From Pedobacter sp. BMA (lineage in GTDB: Bacteria > Bacteroidota > Bacteroidia > Sphingobacteriales > Sphingobacteriaceae), in contig NZ_LECU01000003.1 in the NCBI RefSeq assembly GCF_001027745.1, positions 124,001 through 188,000 of the forward strand: DNA of 64,000 bases, in the 5' to 3' direction. Both the position numbers and the translations under genes were made by a program. Under the pieces are notes generated by a model. That model worked only from the letters and a program-made list of their open reading frames with translations, made no database searches and was not told the DNA's origin. Positions 35,955 to 43,873 of the stretch are shown piece after piece (position 1 is the stretch's first letter; each line of letters starts with the position of its first letter).

Positions 35955-35989
35955 AAACGCCCCGGCTTGGATTTCAAACCGGGGCGTTT
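35955..35989 (+). terminator. Terminator between the kinase gene and the Nudix regulator
   Basis: Perfect 11-bp stem AAACGCCCCGG / CCGGGGCGTTT with a 13-nt loop and a T-rich tail, between convergent genes. Confidence 0.88.
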
Positions 35990-36030
35990 ATTTATATGTT
36001 AAATCCGAAATATCAGATATGAAGACTAGG

Positions 36031-36720
36031 TTAAAATGATATTTCTTTGCCAAATAGTTTGGCATATCGCCGTTTATCAAACCGGTATAACGTGGCAGCA
36101 CGATATGAAACACCCTTTTGCTTTTCATCGAGCTCCTTAAGCACACCAAAGCTCACTATTTTCTTTCTGAAGTTACGTTTGTCGAGCTTTTTACCTAAAA
36201 TCAACTCATACACATGCTGCAGCTGAGTTAAGGTAAATTTCTCTGGCAAAAGTTCAAAAGCAATAGGCTGGTGCTTAATTCTACGCTTTATTTTCTCCAG
36301 ACCTTTATCATAAATTTTCTGGTGATCAAAGGCTAATTTAGGAAGATCTGTAATCGGTAACCAGTTTGCCCGCTTGGCATAGTTACTGATCGGACGAAGT
36401 TCTTTATCACCTCCTAAACGGATAAGGGCATAATAGGCTAAGGTAATTACCCTGCCTTGTGGATGTCGGTTCGGATCGCCAAAAGCATAATACTGTTCCA
36501 TATATATGCCGCGTAAACCCGTGAGTTCATATAGAATCCGGGAGGCAGACTGATCGAGACTTTCATCAGGACCAACAATATTACCAGGCAATGCCCACCA
36601 ATCTTTAAATGGTTCTTCATTTCTTTCAATGAGTAGGATTTTGAGTTCCTTACCATCGAATCCAAACAAAACGCAATCTATTGAGAATACTGAATCTAAA
36701 TGAGGTAAAATTTGTTCCAA
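36031..36720 (-). CDS. Nudix-family transcriptional regulator (NrtR/AraR-like)
   Basis: 229 residues. Residues 10-140 form a Nudix domain (DCVLFGFDGKELKILLIERNEEPFKDWWALPGNIVGPDES in outline, then YYAFGDPNRHPQGRVITLAYYAL). The Nudix box is degraded: the usual RExxEE reads RILYEL, so two catalytic glutamates are missing and hydrolysis is unlikely. Residues 150-229 are a winged helix (FELLPEKFTLTQLQHVYELI, LDKRNFRKKIV, GVSYRAATLYRFD). In NrtR-type regulators the Nudix part senses a sugar or nucleotide metabolite. It is divergent from pfkA, with a palindrome between them, so it probably controls itself and the glycolytic operon. Confidence 0.92.
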   Translation of the reverse strand: MEQILPHLDSVFSIDCVLFGFDGKELKILLIERNEEPFKDWWALPGNIVGPDESLDQSASRILYELTGLRGIYMEQYYAFGDPNRHPQGRVITLAYYALIRLGGDKELRPISNYAKRANWLPITDLPKLAFDHQKIYDKGLEKIKRRIKHQPIAFELLPEKFTLTQLQHVYELILGKKLDKRNFRKKIVSFGVLKELDEKQKGVSYRAATLYRFDKRRYAKLFGKEISF

Positions 36721-36746
36721 GGTAAAAATTAATTATTATTAGCAGA

Positions 36747-36754
36747 TAAAGGTA
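36747..36754 (-). promoter_or_regulatory. Probable -7 element of the Nudix regulator gene
   Basis: Reverse-strand TACCTTTA matches TAnnTTTG at 7 of 8 positions, 27 bp before the ATG at 36720. Confidence 0.4.
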
Positions 36755-36794
36755 TGACTTTCAGGAATAAGTAAAAAAAATAAAAAAAATTACT

Positions 36795-36815
36795 TAGTGT
36801 AAAAATTACACACTA
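36795..36815. promoter_or_regulatory. Operator-like palindrome B between the regulator and pfkA
   Basis: TTAGTGTA-AAAAT-TACACACTA: core GTGTA-N5-TACAC is perfect (36797-36811). It sits immediately before the pfkA -7 element and 77 bp from the regulator ATG, which suits a repressor acting on both genes. Confidence 0.65.
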
Positions 36816-36821
36816 TATTCG
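36814..36821 (+). promoter_or_regulatory. Probable pfkA -7 element
   Basis: TATATTCG (7 of 8 to TAnnTTTG), with TTA 21 bp upstream at 36790. The palindrome fills the spacer. The ATG is only 10 bp downstream, so the mRNA leader would be very short or absent. Confidence 0.45.
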
Positions 36822-36831
36822 TACTATAAAG

Positions 36832-37818
36832 ATGAAGCCAAATATTAAAAATATAGCTGTACTGACTTCTGGAGGTGATGCTCCCGGGATGAATGCTGCG
36901 ATAAGAGCTGTTGTACGTACCGGCATTTACCATGGCATTAATATGTTTGGGGTAATGCAAGGATACCAGGGTTTAATTACCGACAACATAAAACCAATGG
37001 ACGCCCGTTCTGTAAGCAACATTTTACACCTGGGCGGAACGATATTAAAAACTGCACGTTGCCTCGAGTTCAAAACTGAAGAGGGACAACAGATTGCTTA
37101 TAATAACCTAAAGAAAAACGACATTGATGCATTAGTGGTTATCGGTGGAGACGGGACATTTACCGGAGCTAAACGTTTCTCAGAGACTTTTGGTGTTAAA
37201 GTAATCGGGATACCAGGAACTATTGATAATGACTTGGTTGGTTCGGATTTTACATTAGGTTATGATACGGCAATTAATACGGTAATTGAAGCGATTGACA
37301 AAATCAGAGATACTGCAGATGCACACGACAGGTTATTCTTTATAGAGGTAATGGGGCGTGATTCAGGGTGTATAGCACTTAGAAGTTCAATTGCAACCGG
37401 CGCGGAAGCGGTATTATTACCTGAACGTGAAACGAGCGTAACAGAACTGATCGAAAAACTTGCGTTAGGTGCAGCCACGAAAAAATCTTCGAGTATCGTA
37501 ATTGTAGCAGAGGGACATAAACAAGGCGGAGCATACGATATAGCAAAAAAAGTGAAGGAAACTTTTGATCATTATGACACAAAAGTTACCATCCTTGGTC
37601 ATCTTCAACGCGGTGGAAGTCCTAGTAGTTTCGACAGAATTTTAGGCAGCAGACTTGGTTTTGCGGCCGTAAATGCCTTAATTGCAGGCGAAACAGAACA
37701 AATGGTTGGCTTAAAAGGCAACGAGATAAAAATGACGAGCATAACAGAGGCACTTACCTCGCATAGCTTTAAGCTTGAACCAGATTTAATGGAAATGACG
37801 GAGGTACTCTCTATATAA
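36832..37818 (+). CDS. pfkA: ATP-dependent 6-phosphofructokinase
   Basis: 328 residues. It phosphorylates fructose 6-phosphate, the committed step of glycolysis. Family motifs: VLTSGGDAPGMNAAIRAVVR (ATP site, about 10-28), VIGGDGTFTGA with GGDGT, the active-site PGTIDNDLVGSDFTLG with catalytic Asp (about 133), VMGRDSGCIAL, PERET, and GHLQRGGSPSSFDR. A glycine after GGD (GGDGT) is the ATP-dependent pattern. First gene of an operon; its TAA shares one base with the next ATG (TAATG). Confidence 0.97.
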   Translation: MKPNIKNIAVLTSGGDAPGMNAAIRAVVRTGIYHGINMFGVMQGYQGLITDNIKPMDARSVSNILHLGGTILKTARCLEFKTEEGQQIAYNNLKKNDIDALVVIGGDGTFTGAKRFSETFGVKVIGIPGTIDNDLVGSDFTLGYDTAINTVIEAIDKIRDTADAHDRLFFIEVMGRDSGCIALRSSIATGAEAVLLPERETSVTELIEKLALGAATKKSSSIVIVAEGHKQGGAYDIAKKVKETFDHYDTKVTILGHLQRGGSPSSFDRILGSRLGFAAVNALIAGETEQMVGLKGNEIKMTSITEALTSHSFKLEPDLMEMTEVLSI

Positions 37819-38660
37819 TGATAGCAGTTGTTTACAGCGGATCGAGAACGGCATTTTGGAAGTTAACTCAAAATGGGAAAGTGATTGCTCACTGCAATAC
37901 TTCAGGTATAAACCCGTGCTTTGTAGACGCCAAAACAACATTACAGATCCTGAATAAAAAAGTTGCCCTGGTTAACAACGCAGAGAACATTAAAAAAATT
38001 TATTTCTTTGCTGCAGGTGCTTCCTCACCAGACAGGCAGGAGGAACTGGCTAAAACCTTATCATCTTTTTTCAGGTATAGTAAAATATTTGTTCAAAACG
38101 ATTTATTTGGAGCAGCGAAAGCAGCTTGTTACGATAAACCGGGCATAGTAGCCATGCTTGGTAGCGGCGCAAATTGTGCCTACTTCGACGGTAAAAAACC
38201 TCTTAACAACAATTTTGGACTAGGATATATCCTTGGCGATGAGGGATCATCAAATTATTTTGGCAAAATGCTACTTAAAAATTTTTTAAGCAGAGATTTA
38301 CCTGCTGATCTGGAAAAAAAATTCGTCAAAAACTACAATTTAGACAGGCCGCAAATTCTGGAAAGAATTTACAATAAGCCTCAAGTCAATGTCTTTCTAA
38401 CCTCTTTCTTCGACTTCTTTACCCAAAACATTAACAATGACTATATCATTAGAATGATTGATACAGGATTTGAGAAACACTTCGATACTTATATCCTGCC
38501 TATGGTAGAAAAGTATGGAGATAAAGAGCTTCATTTTGTAGGTAAAGTAGCTGCTGAATTGGAAGAACGTTTACAGCTTACCGCAAAAAAATATAATCTT
38601 GAAATAAAAAGCATTATTAAAGAACCTATAGTAAATTTATTAAAACATTACACTAATTAA
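37818..38660 (+). CDS. Divergent GlcNAc-kinase paralog, probably non-catalytic
   Basis: 280 residues, the same BadF/BadG/BcrA fold as the gene at 35054, sharing LGYILGDEGSSNYFGK, ERIYNKP, and overall length. Key changes: the phosphate-1 loop DGGST is YSGSR, with Asp replaced by Tyr; GTGTNS is GSGANC; the GSV adenosine motif is GKV. The presumed base Asp in VQNDL remains. Loss of the first Asp normally abolishes Mg-ATP handling in ASKHA kinases, so this may be a sensor or regulatory pseudokinase, or may use another chemistry. It is translationally coupled to pfkA and lies 9 bp before gapA. Confidence 0.88.
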   Translation: MIAVVYSGSRTAFWKLTQNGKVIAHCNTSGINPCFVDAKTTLQILNKKVALVNNAENIKKIYFFAAGASSPDRQEELAKTLSSFFRYSKIFVQNDLFGAAKAACYDKPGIVAMLGSGANCAYFDGKKPLNNNFGLGYILGDEGSSNYFGKMLLKNFLSRDLPADLEKKFVKNYNLDRPQILERIYNKPQVNVFLTSFFDFFTQNINNDYIIRMIDTGFEKHFDTYILPMVEKYGDKELHFVGKVAAELEERLQLTAKKYNLEIKSIIKEPIVNLLKHYTN

Positions 38661-39668
<1,008 letters not shown>

Positions 39669-39702
39669 GAAAATAAGCTTTCAAGCTAATTTTCAATCAT
39701 TT

Positions 39703-39740
39703 AAGAGGTGATGTTCTAAAAAACATCACCTCTTTATTTT
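39703..39740 (+). terminator. Terminator of the pfkA-gapA operon
   Basis: Perfect 13-bp stem AAGAGGTGATGTT / AACATCACCTCTT with a 6-nt loop and a following TTATTTTT, 35 bp after gapA. Confidence 0.92.
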
Positions 39741-39959
39741 TAAATGCAATATTTATTAATAAATAACGTTAATTTTTAAGTGATAAATTATATCTTGGAT
39801 AAAGTTTTAGGGATCTAAAACACTTATTATTTTAAAAATTAGAGACAATAGTGCGATTTTAAGCACTTAGTTTTGATTTTTAACATAAAATTGATTCTAC
39901 TTGGAGATATAATAACACTTTTTGATAATATTTAACAATTAGTTAACATATTTTCGATG

Positions 39960-39967
39960 TATATTTG
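39960..39967 (+). promoter_or_regulatory. Possible -7 element upstream of the palindrome C region
   Basis: TATATTTG, an exact TAnnTTTG match, 62 bp before the small ORF at 40022. No clear -33 element. Confidence 0.3.
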
Positions 39968-40021
39968 TTCGGTAGTCATTTTTAATCCTTAATCCTTCAG
40001 AAAAGATAATCGTAAATAAAA

Positions 40022-40123
40022 ATGACAAAAAAAATACTTAAAAATTTCTTAGTGTATTTTTTACACTATCAATTTTTTTACTATATTTGTAGAGTAATAA
40101 ACGAACAGGGTTTGTTACCTTAA
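40022..40123 (+). CDS. Possible 33-residue hydrophobic small ORF (doubtful)
   Basis: ATG 40022 to TAA 40123 encodes 33 residues with a Lys-rich start and a Phe/Tyr/Ile-rich middle (KKILKNFLVYFLHYQFFYY), like a tiny membrane peptide. It lies downstream of the -7 element at 39960 but runs through palindrome C and the second promoter, so its composition may simply reflect AT-rich regulatory DNA. Confidence 0.15.
   Translation: MTKKILKNFLVYFLHYQFFYYICRVINEQGLLP
40050..40068. promoter_or_regulatory. Operator-like palindrome C, perfect copy
   Basis: TAGTGTA-TTTTT-TACACTA, a perfect 7-5-7 palindrome and the best of the three copies. It overlaps the expected -33 region of the TATATTTG promoter at 40082, as a repressor site would. 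Confidence 0.65.
40082..40089 (+). promoter_or_regulatory. -7 element of the candidate small RNA
   Basis: TATATTTG, an exact TAnnTTTG match 13 bp after palindrome C. Transcription should start near 40096. Confidence 0.55.
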
Positions 40124-40250
40124 AAAAGATAAATCATTTTCGAGTAATGCGAATAGCCTGAAAGAAAATTAAAGACAAAGCCTGGCTCATAACAGGTTTA
40201 TATTTGGTTAGAAAAAAGAGACACATCTGGATAGAGTGTCTCTTTTCTTT
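40096..40250 (+). ncRNA. Candidate regulated small RNA, about 155 nt
   Basis: Bounded by a promoter with an operator-like site upstream and a strong terminator. I checked all three forward frames: the only ATG frame inside is 4 codons (40147), and TTG/GTG frames are short or run through the terminator. A second 7-bp hairpin lies at 40178-40199 (AAGCCTG / CAGGTTT, one G-T pair). The next gene is on the opposite strand, so this is not a normal mRNA leader. Being RNA with a function is inference; no homology is recognised. Confidence 0.5.
40214..40250 (+). terminator. Terminator of the candidate small RNA
   Basis: Perfect 11-bp stem AAAAGAGACAC / GTGTCTCTTTT with an 11-nt loop and a T-rich tail. 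No ORF ends in the preceding 90 bp. Confidence 0.85.
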
Positions 40251-40380
40251 TATAAGGAATTTTGGGCAACCTTTTTATCAAACAATTCAGAAATGACCGG
40301 GGTATAGAGTTGAGCGTTAAGGGGAAAAAAGATCACACGCAGAATAGTTCAGCTTGCTGCTGGCATAAATTGAAGGAAAT

Positions 40381-40989
40381 TTAGTCTAATTCTTTTATCA
40401 ACTTACTTCTAATACGACTAAGTGTTTCCAATCGCATTCCTAAAAAGCTGGCTAAACATCTTAATGGCACGTTTGAGGTATCGAACGAATTGAGCTCCAG
40501 AAATTTTTCATATCGCCGTTCCGCTGATGGAATCCTCGCCAGGATGGATCTTTCGCAGGCAGCATGATATTGAAGTGCCAGGATTTTCCGTCCAATAATA
40601 TTAGTTTCAGCATACAAGTCATATAACATTTGAATGGCTGCATTCGGAATAGCCACCAGTTCGGTATCTTCCAAAGCCTGCAGGTACTCTATTGAAGGGC
40701 TTATTGATTCACTTGGAGCTTGAATTGCTCCGATGAACTCATTCCCCAAGCTAATCCAGGTGGTAATATCTTTATGATCCTCTTTTATAAATCCCCTCAC
40801 CAAACCATTTACAACAAAATAAACGGATACGTTGTGATCCAAAGGCGAAAGGATGTACTTATTTTTCCTAACCAGCATAGCATGCGAATTATTTTTTACC
40901 TCTTTTACAAAGCCATTGGATATTGGACTTAGGTTGCGGAAATAATCAAGCATAGCATCGACCAGGAAAATCTTACGAGATTCGAGCAT
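40381..40989 (-). CDS. Crp/Fnr family transcriptional regulator
   Basis: 202 residues. The first 120 residues form a cyclic-nucleotide-binding-like barrel (ILSPLDHNVSVYFVVNGLVRGFIKE, LGNEFIGAIQ, ALEDTELVAIPNAAIQMLY). The C-terminal part is a helix-turn-helix (VPLRCLASFLGMRLETLSRIRSKL). No Cys cluster for an Fe-S centre is present. This Bacteroidota-type group usually lacks known ligands. It stands alone with no obvious target next to it. Confidence 0.92.
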   Translation of the reverse strand: MLESRKIFLVDAMLDYFRNLSPISNGFVKEVKNNSHAMLVRKNKYILSPLDHNVSVYFVVNGLVRGFIKEDHKDITTWISLGNEFIGAIQAPSESISPSIEYLQALEDTELVAIPNAAIQMLYDLYAETNIIGRKILALQYHAACERSILARIPSAERRYEKFLELNSFDTSNVPLRCLASFLGMRLETLSRIRSKLIKELD

Positions 40990-41183
40990 ATAATTAATAG
41001 GGATAAACGAATAGACCCATAATTATAGCAAAACATTAGCAGAAAATAAAATAAAGTCGACGATTAAACCTTCATAACGGATGAACCATTAAAAAAAACA
41101 CTTTCTACCACATAAATTACTAATAATCTGGAAGATCCGAAACTATTCAGCTCATTTGATTAGCAGAAAATATTAAACCTGAA

Positions 41184-42164
41184 CTAAAAATAACACTTTG
41201 GCCTCCGGCTTTTCTTAGTCACGAAATAGTAACCCACAGAAATTTCATGAGAACCATAATCATAATTACTCAATTTATTCAGGCTATAATCATAACCATA
41301 GCCTACACGAAGGTTAGTGTTTACGAACAGCTCACCAATGAATCCTATTGCCGCCCGGTCTCTCAAATCATTCTGCAGGTTGGTTTTAGGATAGATTTTA
41401 ATTGAGGTTCTGTAAACTGCTCCTAACCAGAAGCGTTCTTTCACCAACATAAAAGCATTCAAATCCAGAGAAGTTGGCCCCTTTAGGTCGTCCTTAATTA
41501 AAAAGGTGGGTTTAAATACGAATTGGTCATTCAGCGGTAGCGCCAGTCCGGATGTTAAATAGAAATGAGGTTCTATTTTGATATTCAGACTGCTGTAATC
41601 TGCTCCCACAGACAGCGTCTTACTCAAAAGGTTGTCTGCTGAAAAACCGATAAAAAACTTCTCGTTTGAATAATGCATACCTGCACGGATATCCGGCATA
41701 ATCTGACTTACGCTACCTGTTGGAATACGGTTATCACCCAACTCAATTGCATCAAGCTGGCTCCCATCTAATCCTGTTTGAATAACTCCTACCCCCAGCC
41801 CAAAAGCAAGAATATTGGTTTCAGTACGATCTAATTTAATGCGGTATGCAAAATTTGCAGAGGCACTAAGTGTACTTTGCGCACCGATTTTATCTTTTGT
41901 GATGATCCCTCCTATCCCCAGGCTCTCATCATTTATAGCCTCATCGGCGGAAAGGGAAAGCGTTTGCGGCGCCCCCTTAATCCCCGTCCACTGTGCCCGT
42001 GCAAAAGCTTGCAGGTAGAGTTCTTCTTTATATCCGGTATAGGCGGGATTAATGTATATGCCATTGAAAACATACTGGCTGAACTGCGCATTTTGCTGAG
42101 CATCGATTTGCAGTGAACAAATCATAGTCGCAAAAAACAAGATCAAATGCTTTACCGTTTTCAT
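41184..42164 (-). CDS. PorP/SprF family T9SS outer-membrane protein, copy 2
   Basis: 326 residues from ATG 42164, giving a clear signal peptide (KHLILFFATMICSLQIDAQ); the frame extends 22 codons upstream into the end of the previous gene. Family start: QNAQFSQYVFNGIYINPAYTGYKEELY. The barrel ends SLNKLSNYDYGSHEISVGYYF and the tail RRPKCYF. PorP/SprF proteins tether or help export a partner surface protein of the type IX system. It closes the second copy of a duplicated four-gene block and is a close paralog of the gene at 46183. Confidence 0.94.
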   Translation of the reverse strand: MKTVKHLILFFATMICSLQIDAQQNAQFSQYVFNGIYINPAYTGYKEELYLQAFARAQWTGIKGAPQTLSLSADEAINDESLGIGGIITKDKIGAQSTLSASANFAYRIKLDRTETNILAFGLGVGVIQTGLDGSQLDAIELGDNRIPTGSVSQIMPDIRAGMHYSNEKFFIGFSADNLLSKTLSVGADYSSLNIKIEPHFYLTSGLALPLNDQFVFKPTFLIKDDLKGPTSLDLNAFMLVKERFWLGAVYRTSIKIYPKTNLQNDLRDRAAIGFIGELFVNTNLRVGYGYDYSLNKLSNYDYGSHEISVGYYFVTKKSRRPKCYF

Positions 42165-42177
42165 TGTTTTATTCAAT

Positions 42178-43122
42178 TTATCTGATGAGGGTGATATATC
42201 CTTTGTATTCGATCCAGTCACCGTTACCATTTTTTACCTTTACCACATAGAAATACGTACCATCGCTCAAGCCGGGAGCAGTCCAGTCGTTCAGGTAACC
42301 TTTTGATTGAAAAACCGTACTTCCCCAACGGTTAATCACCGTGACATCGTTAAATTCGAAAGCACTCAGGTTCTCCAGATAAAATGTATCATTTTTCCCA
42401 TCCCCGTTGGGAGTAAATACATTTGGTATTCTTAAACCTGAGATTTCTTTCTGATCTGTTGATGTGTTATTAGTGAGTACCGGATCGAACTCTTTTGCGT
42501 TAACTGTTGCCGTATTGGTTACCATTCCAGGCTGTCGCGCGCGAACTTTTACAATCAGTTCGGCAAAATTTCCGTTTGCGAGAAAATCAATATCCCAGCC
42601 AATGGTTCTGGTCGCGGTATTATAGTTCGCTACGCCCACGGTTGGCTCAGATAGGCTTTCGAAAATGAGATTATCCGGCAGCGCATCTTTTATGTTTAAA
42701 GATGTAGCATCACTATTTCCATTGTTTCTCACATCAAGATAATATTCAAAGACCTGATTACTCAGCACATTTCGGCGTTCTGAACGTTTAGTAATGGCTA
42801 CATCGGCAGATGCAATATCCTCTACAACAAGTTCAATTTCGTCTGATAAATCTGATGTACAGCCAAAACTGTTGATGGAGGCTACACGATATATTCCTGC
42901 AGTTGCAGTAACGATACTTTCTTTATTCTGCCCGTTTACAAGTATACCATCCTTATACCAAATGTACGTGGTGGCCCCTCCCGAGTTTGCGCGCAAAGCT
43001 ATCGCCGATCCTTTTTTGATCGTGATTAATTGCCGCCCACCGGGTACGGTCTGGCCAGTTACTGCTGTACCTAAAAACAACAGACAAGCCATAAACAGGA
43101 AGGTATAAAACCTAAGCCTCAT
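42178..43122 (-). CDS. Surface protein with DUF11 and type B T9SS sorting domain, copy 2
   Basis: 314 residues. A signal peptide (FYTFLFMACLLFLGTAVTGQ), an Ig/PKD-like part (KKGSAIALRANSGGATTYIWYKDG), a DUF11-like domain (ADVAITKRSERRNVLSNQVFEYYLDVRNNG), then the CHU_C gliding-motility C-terminal domain with IPNVFTPNGDGKNDTF and INRWGSTVFQSKGYLNDW, ending YKGYITLIR. That C-terminal domain is the type B signal for T9SS export and surface attachment. It starts 33 bp after the small Ig-like gene and 13 bp before the PorP/SprF partner. Confidence 0.93.
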   Translation of the reverse strand: MRLRFYTFLFMACLLFLGTAVTGQTVPGGRQLITIKKGSAIALRANSGGATTYIWYKDGILVNGQNKESIVTATAGIYRVASINSFGCTSDLSDEIELVVEDIASADVAITKRSERRNVLSNQVFEYYLDVRNNGNSDATSLNIKDALPDNLIFESLSEPTVGVANYNTATRTIGWDIDFLANGNFAELIVKVRARQPGMVTNTATVNAKEFDPVLTNNTSTDQKEISGLRIPNVFTPNGDGKNDTFYLENLSAFEFNDVTVINRWGSTVFQSKGYLNDWTAPGLSDGTYFYVVKVKNGNGDWIEYKGYITLIR

Positions 43123-43155
43123 TTAATTGATAAACAGAAATAGAAATTACCTTAA

Positions 43156-43848
43156 TTAAAAAGTAACTGGAGTTGCGCCGCCGATAGCTGAACCAGGTGT
43201 AATGGTTGGTTTCGTTGGTTTAGGTGCAACCACAACATCATGCGTCGCAGTTTCAGGGCAATATTTGTTGGTACCGATTAAGTAACCTGCTCTTAACAAA
43301 TATTTTGTAGTTCCAACGCTTGATGCAGCCACTGTTGGTGTATAATCTTTTTGAGTTGCTCCGGAAATAGGTGTTTCAGTTGAACCAGAAACAGTATACC
43401 ATTGGTAAGCGAAAGTTGTTGTATTGGGATCAGTGCTGCTTACACTTCCTACCTGGGTTAATGGCGATTCGATACAGTAGCTAGCTGAAGTAAAGTCAAC
43501 CGTTAACGGTTTTAGCACATAAACCGGAATCTCCTGCATTTCAGATTCGCAGGATCCCGCAGTAGTCGATTTTGAGCTTAGGTAATAATATCCTGTTTGC
43601 AACGTACCTGCAGGTATCGTATTTCCAGTTGTTAAAGTAATAACCGTAGATGGTGTAGTGGTAGCCGTAGCGCTATACCTTACGATCCAGTCAGTATTTG
43701 ATGCAGCTGGCGGCAAGGTTAAACCGGAACCAGCACAGAAAAGGCTTACGCCTGTGGTAGTTGGCAACACCTGTGCGGAAGATGTTAATGAAGTGCAGGC
43801 TAAGATCACTGCAAAGAATAAAATTGCTTTTGTAATTGTACGTTTCAT
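43156..43848 (-). CDS. Small secreted Ig-like protein, copy 2
   Basis: 230 residues from ATG 43848. A signal peptide (TKAILFFAVILACTSLTSSAQ) precedes Thr/Ser/Pro-rich Ig-like sequence (FCAGSGLTLPPAAS, YQWYTVSGSTETPISGATQKDYTPT, KYLLRAGYLIG). There is no CHU_C or other sorting domain at its end (GGATPVTF), so its route to the surface is unclear. It is equivalent in position to the gene at 48126 and lies in the same operon. Confidence 0.85.
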   Translation of the reverse strand: MKRTITKAILFFAVILACTSLTSSAQVLPTTTGVSLFCAGSGLTLPPAASNTDWIVRYSATATTTPSTVITLTTGNTIPAGTLQTGYYYLSSKSTTAGSCESEMQEIPVYVLKPLTVDFTSASYCIESPLTQVGSVSSTDPNTTTFAYQWYTVSGSTETPISGATQKDYTPTVAASSVGTTKYLLRAGYLIGTNKYCPETATHDVVVAPKPTKPTITPGSAIGGATPVTF

Positions 43849-43873
43849 GGGGACTTTTTTTTGTTTTTTTGAT

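Larger units (their letters stand above)
39669..40380. other. Long intergenic region holding a regulated transcription unit
   Basis: 712 bp, the largest gap in the window. It holds the gapA terminator (39703-39740), an AT-rich stretch with no gene (39740-39955), two TAnnTTTG elements (39960 and 40082), palindrome C (40050), a candidate RNA (40096-40250) with terminator, and about 130 bp with nothing obvious before the reverse Crp/Fnr gene stop. Confidence 0.6.
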
